Part shown: positions 1 to 5,430 of the stretch, piece by piece | How the letters are laid out: each line of letters opens with the position of its first letter | Numbering within the stretch: the stretch's first letter is position 1 | Origin: Pseudomonadota bacterium | GTDB taxonomy: Bacteria > Pseudomonadota > Gammaproteobacteria > Burkholderiales > Burkholderiaceae_D | DNA length: 7,438 nt | Direction: 5' to 3' | Assembly: GCA_023420795.1 (NCBI GenBank) | Contig: JAEZVM010000260.1 | Span: 1-7,438, forward strand | The notes under the pieces: generated by a model | Seen by the model: the letters and a program-made list of their open reading frames with translations, nothing else | What the model was told of the DNA's origin: nothing | Database searches by the model: none | Position numbers and translations under genes: made by a program

Positions 1-659
1 CGGAACTTGCGGTAGTGCCGTCCAGTCCGGGGCAAAAACCCATTGTTCTGGTGGGAACCGGCAAGTATCTGGGAACGGGTGACATGAGCGACAAAAGCCA
101 GCAAAGCATATATGCGCTGAAGGATTCGCTCCTGTCCACGGGCATTAGTGATGTTCGCGGTTCAACGGTGAAAGCCAGAACTTTGACGGAAACGACCGGA
201 GCTGCAAACGGATCACTGGCGGGGCGCACCATCCGTACCGTCAGCGGCGACAACGTGAACTGGTCAAGCGATGACGGCTGGCGTCTCGACCTGAATCCGG
301 GCAATAGCTCACCGGGAGAACGGGTGAACGTCGATATGTCGCTGCAGTTCAATATACTGACTGTGGCAGCCAACGTTCCGGTCGCTAGTGCGTGCGACGT
401 GGGCGGATACGCATTCCTTTACTTCCTCGATATCAACACCGGCAAGCACCTGATAACCGCGTCGGAAAACATGGCCGGCTTCCGGCTGGGTGGCAACGCA
501 CTGGTCGCGGGTATCAAAACCGTGCGGCTAACTTCCGGCAAGACCGTCACCATCGTTACCGATACGGCAGGTAATGTCGGGACGGAAGAAAATCCGAGTC
601 CTCCGGGCGGCGGCGGTGCGGGAGCGCGTCGGACTACCTGGCGCGAGATACCGGATTGA
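1..659 (+). CDS. pilY1: PilY1-type type IV pilus tip/biogenesis protein, C-terminal part (5' end outside window)
   Basis: The reading frame is open from the left edge (first full codon at base 3) to TGA at 657-659, so about 218 C-terminal residues are visible. The stretch GTGKYLGTGDMSDKSQQSIY is the kind of beta-propeller blade found in the C-terminal domain of PilY1/PilC proteins. The protein ends TTWREIPD, close to the usual family ending (RR-x-SWREL). A Pro/Gly-rich linker (PSPPGGGGAGARR) precedes that ending. In the family this protein sits at the tip of type IV pili and controls pilus extension, retraction and adhesion; it is secreted across the inner membrane and normally exceeds 1000 residues, so most of it lies upstream. 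The GTG at 15 is an internal Val codon, not the start. In many proteobacteria pilY1 lies in a minor-pilin operon, which would be to the left. The family call is good; the calcium-binding site and N-terminal region cannot be judged. Confidence 0.85.
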   Translation, partial: ELAVVPSSPGQKPIVLVGTGKYLGTGDMSDKSQQSIYALKDSLLSTGISDVRGSTVKARTLTETTGAANGSLAGRTIRTVSGDNVNWSSDDGWRLDLNPGNSSPGERVNVDMSLQFNILTVAANVPVASACDVGGYAFLYFLDINTGKHLITASENMAGFRLGGNALVAGIKTVRLTSGKTVTIVTDTAGNVGTEENPSPPGGGGAGARRTTWREIPD

Positions 660-669
660 TGGAGCCCGA

Positions 670-697
670 AACCCCTTTGGCACTCACCAGAGGGGTT
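670..697 (+). promoter_or_regulatory. Hairpin over the ribosome binding site of the TonB-like gene (or pilY1 terminator)
   Basis: AACCCCTTTGG (670-680) pairs with CCAGAGGGGTT (687-697): 11 pairs, one of them G-U, around a 6-base loop. It begins 10 bases after the pilY1 stop. The right arm contains AGAGGGG (689-695), the only good Shine-Dalgarno sequence for the ATG at 703. No T-run follows on the + strand, which argues against a standard intrinsic terminator and for translational coupling or control. That role is inferred. Confidence 0.55.
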
Positions 698-702
698 GTG
701 TA

Positions 703-1302
703 ATGATGGAAAAACGTGCCTGGTTCGGTTTGTCGGCAACGATGGCGCTGCATGCGATGCTCCTCGCAATATGGTGGGAACAGGCGGCATATATGCCGGC
801 CTTTGCATCCGTGCCGACGGCTAGCCAGATAGTGCAGGTGCATTTCCGGGAGGCGGCGGATTCATCCGGGCCGTCATCACCGCCAATAATGGAAAATGTC
901 TCGTTAGCTGCATCCACTCCGTCGGAACAGGTAAACGAGGTTGGCAGGGCGGTTGCGCAAGAGATCGCTCCGGCATTCGACGGTCTTCCACTGATTCCCC
1001 TGCACGAGGCTCCCTATGTTCCTGCAGGCGAACTCGATGAGCGACCCGTACCGGAGGCTCCGATAATTATTCCTTTCCCCGAAGCGACTCTTTATTCCGG
1101 CAAGGCAAGCGGCACGCTGGTGCTATACATCGGTGCGGACGGGCGCGTGGACAGGGTCGAGGTCGATGAATCCGATCTTCCTCCTGCCTTTGAAAGGGCG
1201 GCAATCAATACCTTCCTGCAAGCACGGATGCGGCCCGGCATCCTGAAAGGGCATGCATCGCGAGCACGGATGAAAGTGCTGGTTGAGTTTGAACAGCAGT
1301 AG
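703..1302 (+). CDS. Small TonB-family (TonB C-terminal domain) protein
   Basis: This 199-residue protein has a short cytoplasmic N-terminus, one hydrophobic segment at about residues 7-26 (FGLSATMALHAMLLAIWW), and a Pro/Ser-rich periplasmic linker. Its C-terminal domain, about residues 131-199, resembles TonB: a GTLVLYIGADGRVDRVEV strand, then an AINTFLQARMRPG helix/turn and a final beta strand. TonB-type proteins anchor in the inner membrane and reach through the periplasm. The ATG at 703 was chosen for its Shine-Dalgarno AGAGGGG 7 bases upstream and because it puts the membrane segment at the N-terminus. The open frame extends upstream to 574, but that part overlaps pilY1 and carries no signal. 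The linker lacks the long Pro-Lys/Pro-Glu repeats of classic TonB, and no exbB or exbD is nearby, so energising outer-membrane transport is uncertain. A structural role near the pilus machinery is possible but unproven. Confidence 0.75.
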   Translation: MMEKRAWFGLSATMALHAMLLAIWWEQAAYMPAFASVPTASQIVQVHFREAADSSGPSSPPIMENVSLAASTPSEQVNEVGRAVAQEIAPAFDGLPLIPLHEAPYVPAGELDERPVPEAPIIIPFPEATLYSGKASGTLVLYIGADGRVDRVEVDESDLPPAFERAAINTFLQARMRPGILKGHASRARMKVLVEFEQQ

Positions 1303-1385
1303 ATAGGCGACGAAGAGCTGCCGAAAACCAAACGGCCCGGAATCGGCTCTAACCGGCTGTTGATGGATTTCACCAGGAGAAAGCC

Positions 1386-2774
1386 ATGGCAATTCGGATG
1401 GAGCGCGATACCTTCGGCCCGATCGAAGTGCCCGCAGACCGTCTGTGGGGCGCCCAGACTCAGCGTTCCCTCAACTACTTCCGCATTTCCACCGAACACA
1501 TGCCTGAAGAGCTGATTGCGGCTCTGGCGATGGTGAAGCGCTCATGCGCGGCGGTGAATCGCGATCTGGGCAAGCTGGATAGCGCGAAGGCGAATGCGCT
1601 TATTCAGGCGGCCGATGAAGTGATCGCCGATATTCATCGCGATGAATTCCGACTGTCGATATGGCAGACCGGTTCCGGCACGCAGACCAACATGAACATG
1701 AACGAGGTGCTGGCGAACCGCGCTTCCGAACTACTCGGCGGGCCGATCGGGGAAGGGCGGCTGGTGCATCCGAACGACGAGGTCAACCTTGGCCAGTCGT
1801 CCAACGATATTTTTCCGACCGCGATGCATGTGGCGGCAGCCACCGGCATCGTGAAGAGGCTGCTGCCCGCCTTGCGTGAGTTGCGGGCGACGCTGGAGGC
1901 GAAGTCCGTGGCGTTTTCGGATGTGGTCAAGATCGGCCGCACGCATTTGCAGGATGCGACGCCGCTGACGCTGGGGCAGGAGTTTTCCGGTTATGTGGAG
2001 CAGCTCCGGCTGGCCTTATCCGCGATCGAGGCGACATTGCCTGCACTATGCGAGCTTGCCGTCGGCGGTACCGCGGTCGGTACGGGGCTCAATACCCATC
2101 CGGGTTTCGGCAATCGGGTTGCCGCCGAACTGGCGCGAGATACCGGCTTGCCGTTCAGGAGTGCCGGCAACAAGTTCGCTGCGCTGGCCGGGCATGAGTC
2201 TATGCTGGCAGCGCACGGCGCGCTGAAGACGCTGGCGGCGGCATTGATGAAGATTGCGAATGATGTGCGCTGGCTGTCGTCCGGACCCCGCTCCGGCCTT
2301 GGCGAGATTTCCATTCCGGAGAATGAGCCGGGCAGTTCCATCATGCCGGGCAAGGTGAATCCGACGCAGTGCGAGGCGCTGACGATGCTGTGCTGCCAGG
2401 TGTTCGGCAATGATGTCGCGATCAACATTGGCGGCGCTTCCGGCAACTTCGAACTGAATGTATTCAAACCGATGATCGCGCATAACTTCCTGCAGAGCGT
2501 GCGCCTGCTGGCGGACGGCATGCGCAGCTTCGATGAGCATTGCGCGCGCGGCATCGAGGCCAATCGGGAGCGCATAGCAGACTTGATGGAGCGTTCGCTG
2601 ATGCTGGTGACTGCGCTGGCGCCGCATATCGGCTATGACCGGGCGGCACAGATTGCGAAGCAGGCGCATCGCGACGGCAGCACGCTGAAGCAGGCGGCGC
2701 TGGCGCTCGGGTTTGTGACGGAAGAGGAGTTCGAGCGCTGGGTGCGGCCGGAGGAAATGACGCGGCCCAAGTGA
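1386..2774 (+). CDS. fumC: Fumarate hydratase class II
   Basis: FumC catalyses the reversible hydration of fumarate to L-malate in the TCA cycle, as an iron-free cytoplasmic homotetramer. The 462 residues match the usual length. The N-terminus (FGPIEVPADRLWGAQTQRSL) is typical. Active-site segments are all present: TGSGTQTNMN (about 95-104), SSNDIFPT (138-145), GRTHLQDATPLTLGQ with the conserved His at 187, and the signature GSSIMPGKVNP (316-326), whose flexible loop holds catalytic Ser317. The C-terminal region TLKQAALALGFVTEEEF is also typical. The start is supported by AGGAGA at 1375-1380, five bases before ATG. The gene lies 83 bases after the TonB-like gene and may have its own promoter, though no clear -35/-10 pair was seen. 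Related lyases (aspartase, argininosuccinate lyase) are less likely, because the fumarase-type N-terminus and the spacing of the motifs agree with FumC throughout. Confidence 0.97.
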   Translation: MAIRMERDTFGPIEVPADRLWGAQTQRSLNYFRISTEHMPEELIAALAMVKRSCAAVNRDLGKLDSAKANALIQAADEVIADIHRDEFRLSIWQTGSGTQTNMNMNEVLANRASELLGGPIGEGRLVHPNDEVNLGQSSNDIFPTAMHVAAATGIVKRLLPALRELRATLEAKSVAFSDVVKIGRTHLQDATPLTLGQEFSGYVEQLRLALSAIEATLPALCELAVGGTAVGTGLNTHPGFGNRVAAELARDTGLPFRSAGNKFAALAGHESMLAAHGALKTLAAALMKIANDVRWLSSGPRSGLGEISIPENEPGSSIMPGKVNPTQCEALTMLCCQVFGNDVAINIGGASGNFELNVFKPMIAHNFLQSVRLLADGMRSFDEHCARGIEANRERIADLMERSLMLVTALAPHIGYDRAAQIAKQAHRDGSTLKQAALALGFVTEEEFERWVRPEEMTRPK

Positions 2775-2791
2775 TGCGGCCTGCGTTTCTG

Positions 2792-2871
2792 TGTCATTCC
2801 GAACGTAGTGAGGAATCTCACCGTTGCACGGCAACGACCACCGGAGATTCCTCACTGCGTTCGGAATGACA
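2792..2871. repeat. Nested palindromic repeat between convergent genes, likely bidirectional terminator
   Basis: Bases 2792-2819 pair with 2844-2871: 28 pairs with no mismatch except a T/G at 2806/2857, which is a wobble in + strand RNA and an A/C mismatch in - strand RNA. Inside the 24-base loop is a second hairpin, CGTTGC (2822-2827) with GCAACG (2831-2836) around ACG. The arms carry CATTCCGAACG and AGTGAGGAATCTC, a pattern I recall as a dispersed repeat in many bacterial genomes. The element starts 18 bases after the fumC stop and ends 13 bases before the LysR stop, so it probably ends transcription from both sides. There is no strong T-run. Confidence 0.85.
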
Positions 2872-2884
2872 GAGGCGGGGAATT

Positions 2885-3787
2885 TCAATCCCTGACCGAC
2901 TGCATCACCTGTTCGCGGAACCAGCGGTTGGCTGGATCGTTGTCCACGTTCGCGTGCCAGTACAAGAACACGTCGAAGGCCGGTACTTCCAGCGGGAAGG
3001 GCAGGATCTGGTTGCCGAACTGCTGGTTGGCGATGTGCGCGTAGCGGCCGGGCATCGTGAGGATCATGTCGGTCTGGCTCACGACGCGGCAGGCGGCGAA
3101 GTAATGCTGGCAGCGCAGGCGCAGACGCCTCTCCAGCCCGAAGCGGCTCAGCTCGAAATCTTCCAGCCCGGGCCCGCGCCGGCGCGAGCTGGCGAGGATG
3201 TGATCCTGTTTCAGGTAGGTGTCGATGTCGAGCGCGCCGTCGATCTCCGGATGGCCCTGCCGCACGACCACTACCGTTGAATCCTGATAGATGCGGGTGC
3301 GCAGGATGTCATTTGCCAGCGGCAGCAGCACATCGATTGCGCCGTCCAGCGTGCCGGCCGCCAACTCGCTTTCCAGTTCGCGCCGATCGACATGGCTGGC
3401 GGCGATATCCACCAGCGGCGCATTCTCGCGCACGCGCCGCATCAGCGGCGGCAGGATGGTCGCTTCCAGTACGTCGCGCAGCGCGATGTTGAAGTGCTTC
3501 GGCATGCTTGCCGGGTCGAATTCATGCAGGCCGTTCAGCGTCACTTCCAGGCCGCGGAGCGCCCGCCGCACCGGCTCGATCAGGTTGCGGGCGAGCGGCG
3601 TCGATACCATCGCATGGCCCTGTCGCACGAACAGCGGGTCGCCGAACATCTGGCGCAGTCGGCCTAGCGCGTGGCTGATCGCCGGCTGCGTCAGGTTCAG
3701 CTTCTGGCTGGCGCGGGTGACGCTTCCTTCGGTATAGATCGCTTCGAAGACGGTAAAGAGGTTCAGATCGACTCTGAATATATGCAT
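2885..3787 (-). CDS. LysR-type transcriptional regulator
   Basis: This 300-residue cytoplasmic protein has the normal LysR length. An N-terminal winged helix-turn-helix spans about residues 6-65 (DLNLFTVFEAIYTEGSVTRASQKLNLTQPAISHALGRLR, with GDPLFVRQG in the wing). An effector-binding domain covers about 92-298. The DLNLF opening and the GDPLFVR block recall the NahR/NodD/aromatics-responsive branch, but the ligand cannot be read from sequence. It is divergent from the phosphatase-SDR-acyl-CoA dehydrogenase operon, with only 108 bases between them. In this family that arrangement usually means the regulator controls the neighbour and itself. The ATG at 3787 is the only start that keeps the full helix-turn-helix, but no Shine-Dalgarno sequence precedes it: the upstream bases are AT-rich. 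The gene converges on fumC through the palindrome at 2792-2871. Confidence 0.92.
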   Translation of the reverse strand: MHIFRVDLNLFTVFEAIYTEGSVTRASQKLNLTQPAISHALGRLRQMFGDPLFVRQGHAMVSTPLARNLIEPVRRALRGLEVTLNGLHEFDPASMPKHFNIALRDVLEATILPPLMRRVRENAPLVDIAASHVDRRELESELAAGTLDGAIDVLLPLANDILRTRIYQDSTVVVVRQGHPEIDGALDIDTYLKQDHILASSRRRGPGLEDFELSRFGLERRLRLRCQHYFAACRVVSQTDMILTMPGRYAHIANQQFGNQILPFPLEVPAFDVFLYWHANVDNDPANRWFREQVMQSVRD

Positions 3788-3792
3788 GATAT

Positions 3793-3808
3793 TTATGTGA
3801 TCTGATAA
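3793..3808. promoter_or_regulatory. Candidate LysR-type operator (dyad)
   Basis: TTATGTGATCTGATAA is an imperfect palindrome, TTAT-NN-GATC-NN-ATAA, symmetric at 12 of 16 positions. It contains the T-N11-A spacing of LysR-type boxes (for example T3796 and A3808). It lies 6 bases upstream of the LysR start codon and is centred near -55 relative to the predicted start of the divergent operon, a usual place for a LysR recognition site. It also overlaps a possible - strand -10 (TATTAT at 3810-3805), which would allow autorepression. No binding data are implied. Confidence 0.4.
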
Positions 3809-3819
3809 TAACTATTCAT

Positions 3820-3848
3820 TTGATCGATTCTATACCCCGAGATATGCT
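3820..3848 (+). promoter_or_regulatory. Candidate sigma-70 promoter of the phosphatase-SDR-ACAD operon
   Basis: TTGATC (3820-3825) and TATGCT (3843-3848) are separated by 17 bases, and each matches four of six consensus bases. Transcription would start near 3855, giving a leader of about 40 bases before the ATG at 3896. Such a moderate match suits activator-dependent expression from a divergent LysR regulator. The prediction is by eye and weak. Confidence 0.35.
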
Positions 3849-3895
3849 GTCCACAATCGGCGCACCGGCGTCATTCAAGGGACAGGAACAACGGG

Positions 3896-4600
3896 ATGGG
3901 GCAAATCTATCTGGTCCGGCATGGACAGGCTTCTTTCGGCAGCGACGACTATGATCAGCTGTCGGAGCTTGGGCTGGAACAGGCGCGTCTTCTGGGCGAA
4001 TGGCTTGCGAATTCCCCGCAGCGGTTCCACCGCATCGTCACAGGCGGCATGCGGCGGCACCGGCAGACTGCCGACGCTTGCATCGCCCGCCTGCCGAAAG
4101 CACATCTGACGGAAACCGACTGGCACACCGATCCCGGTTTCAACGAGTACGACCATCATGAGGTGCTGGTCAGGTACCGGCCGGAATTCGCGGACATGCA
4201 GGAGCTCGGCCGCTTCCTCGCGTCCAATGCGGAACCGAAACGGGCATTCCAGAAAATCTTTGGGGAAGCGGTGCGGCGCTGGATGGGTGGTCAAGCCAAT
4301 GACTACACAGAATCATGGCCGGCATTTCAGGCTCGCTGCGTCGGCGCGCTGCAGCGCCTGATCGACACTGGGGACAAGTCGCAGTCCATCATCGTTTTTA
4401 CCTCCGGCGGCACGATTGCAGCAATCTGCCAGCATGTGCTCGGCCTCGCGGATCGGCAGGCGGCGGAACTGAGCTGGTCGCTGGTCAACTGCTCGGTCAC
4501 CAAACTGCTGTACAACAGGGAAGGCATCGGCCTCGGCTACCTGAACAATTACGCCCATCTCGAATGGCTCGGGCAGCCGCACACCATCACCTATCGATAG
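3896..4600 (+). CDS. Histidine phosphatase (phosphoglycerate mutase-like) superfamily protein
   Basis: This 234-residue protein begins with the superfamily signature IYLVRHGQ, whose RHG (residues 8-10) supplies the nucleophilic His9 and a phosphate-binding Arg. The second phosphate-binding region GGMRRHRQTAD follows at about residues 50-60, and FNEYDHHEV supplies the acidic part. The family normally has a second catalytic His near the C-terminus in an SHGG motif. Here the aligned segment is FTSGGTIAA, with Ser170 in the His position. The protein may therefore have altered chemistry or bind phosphate without normal turnover. The start is supported by CAGGA 8 bases before the ATG, and the RHG sits at its usual distance from the N-terminus. 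It is the first gene of an operon with a short-chain dehydrogenase 7 bases downstream and an acyl-CoA dehydrogenase, so a phosphorylated or CoA-linked metabolite is a more likely substrate than a glycolytic one. The true substrate is unknown. Confidence 0.85.
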   Translation: MGQIYLVRHGQASFGSDDYDQLSELGLEQARLLGEWLANSPQRFHRIVTGGMRRHRQTADACIARLPKAHLTETDWHTDPGFNEYDHHEVLVRYRPEFADMQELGRFLASNAEPKRAFQKIFGEAVRRWMGGQANDYTESWPAFQARCVGALQRLIDTGDKSQSIIVFTSGGTIAAICQHVLGLADRQAAELSWSLVNCSVTKLLYNREGIGLGYLNNYAHLEWLGQPHTITYR

Positions 4601-4607
4601 GAGACAC

Positions 4608-5372
4608 ATGAACAATCTGTTTGATCTTTCCGGAAAAATCGCGCTGGTCACCGGCGCCAGCCGCGGCATCGGCGAATCGATCGCGAAGACACTTGCTGCT
4701 TATGGCGCGCACGTGATCGTCTCCAGCCGCAAGCAGGAAGCCTGCGAAGCCGTGGTTACCGCAATCCGCGAAGCCGGCGGCTCGGCCGAAGCGATGGCCT
4801 GCCATATTGGCGAGATGGCGCAGATCGAGGCGCTGTTTGCCGCGATTGCAGGCAGGCACGGCAAGCTCGACATCCTGGTCAACAATGCAGCGACCAATCC
4901 GTACTTCGGCCCGATCGTCGAGACCGACATCGCTTCCTTCCAGAAGACGGTGGATGTCAATATCCGCGGCTATTTCTACAGCTCGGTCAACGGCGCGAAG
5001 CTGATGGCGAAGAACGGCGGCGGCAGCATCATCAATGTCGCGTCGGTCAACGGCGTGATTCCGGGCGACATGCAGGGCATCTACTCGATCACGAAGGCGG
5101 CGGTGATTTCGATGACGCAGGCGTTCGCGAAAGAATGCGCGCAATCCGGCGTGCGCGTCAACGCGCTGCTGCCGGGCGCAACCGATACCAAGTTCGCGGC
5201 GGCGCTGGTGCACAACCCGGCGGTGCTCAACCACCTGATGCCGCACGTGCCGATGCGGCGCGTCGCGCAGCCGGACGAGATGGCCGGCGCGGTGCTGTAT
5301 CTCGCATCGAACGCGGCGAGCTACACCACGGGTGCCTGCCTCAATGTCGATGGCGGCTATCTGCTGGGATGA
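4608..5372 (+). CDS. Short-chain dehydrogenase/reductase (classical SDR)
   Basis: This is a 254-residue NAD(P)-dependent oxidoreductase with a Rossmann fold. Its cofactor loop is TGASRGIG (residues 15-22), and SSRK follows the second strand at about 40-43, with basic residues that may favour NADP. The NNAA motif is at 92-95. The catalytic triad is Ser146, Tyr159 and Lys163 (YSITK), and the C-terminus TTGACLNVDGGYLLG is typical of the family. NPYFG after the NNAA motif resembles DHRS4-like SDRs. The start at 4608 is set by AGGAG overlapping the stop of the phosphatase gene, with only 7 bases between the genes, so the two are almost certainly co-transcribed and translationally coupled. Next to an acyl-CoA dehydrogenase it plausibly oxidises a hydroxyacyl-CoA or a related alcohol to a ketone. 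The substrate cannot be told from sequence, and a FabG-like 3-oxoacyl reductase role is the main alternative. Confidence 0.92.
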   Translation: MNNLFDLSGKIALVTGASRGIGESIAKTLAAYGAHVIVSSRKQEACEAVVTAIREAGGSAEAMACHIGEMAQIEALFAAIAGRHGKLDILVNNAATNPYFGPIVETDIASFQKTVDVNIRGYFYSSVNGAKLMAKNGGGSIINVASVNGVIPGDMQGIYSITKAAVISMTQAFAKECAQSGVRVNALLPGATDTKFAAALVHNPAVLNHLMPHVPMRRVAQPDEMAGAVLYLASNAASYTTGACLNVDGGYLLG

Positions 5373-5430
5373 TTTTCAAGCACGCTTCCAAAACTTCAAG
5401 CGCACTGCGCACAACCTGAAGGAGTAACAC

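Noticed and set aside
574..702. Upstream extension of the TonB-like gene starting at 574
   Set aside because: It overlaps the pilY1 coding end in another frame, adds an Arg-rich non-homologous stretch and would move the membrane anchor away from the N-terminus.
1310..1352. Imperfect inverted repeat AGAGC...CCGA / TCGGCTCT upstream of fumC
   Set aside because: The stem needs a three-base bulge, the loop is about 19 bases and no T-run follows; not better than chance in GC-rich DNA.
2046..2888. Long antisense open frame (280 codons) across fumC
   Set aside because: It mirrors the codon bias of fumC, its product is rich in Arg/His/Gln with no recognisable domain, and fumC is intact with all motifs.
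2808..3044. Small open frame containing PEIPHCVRNDRGGE
   Set aside because: This peptide is the known by-product of translating the palindromic repeat; the frame then runs antisense through the LysR gene.
4587..5246. Antisense open frame of 219 codons over the SDR gene
   Set aside because: Composition (HRR, DRVD, AVDRRD runs) is typical of GC-rich shadow frames, and the SDR on the other strand is clear.
5375..5410. Short direct repeat TTCAAGC and GCGC-ACT-GCGC hairpin between the SDR and ACAD genes
   Set aside because: Too short to separate from chance; the strong GAAGGAG downstream already explains translation of the ACAD gene.
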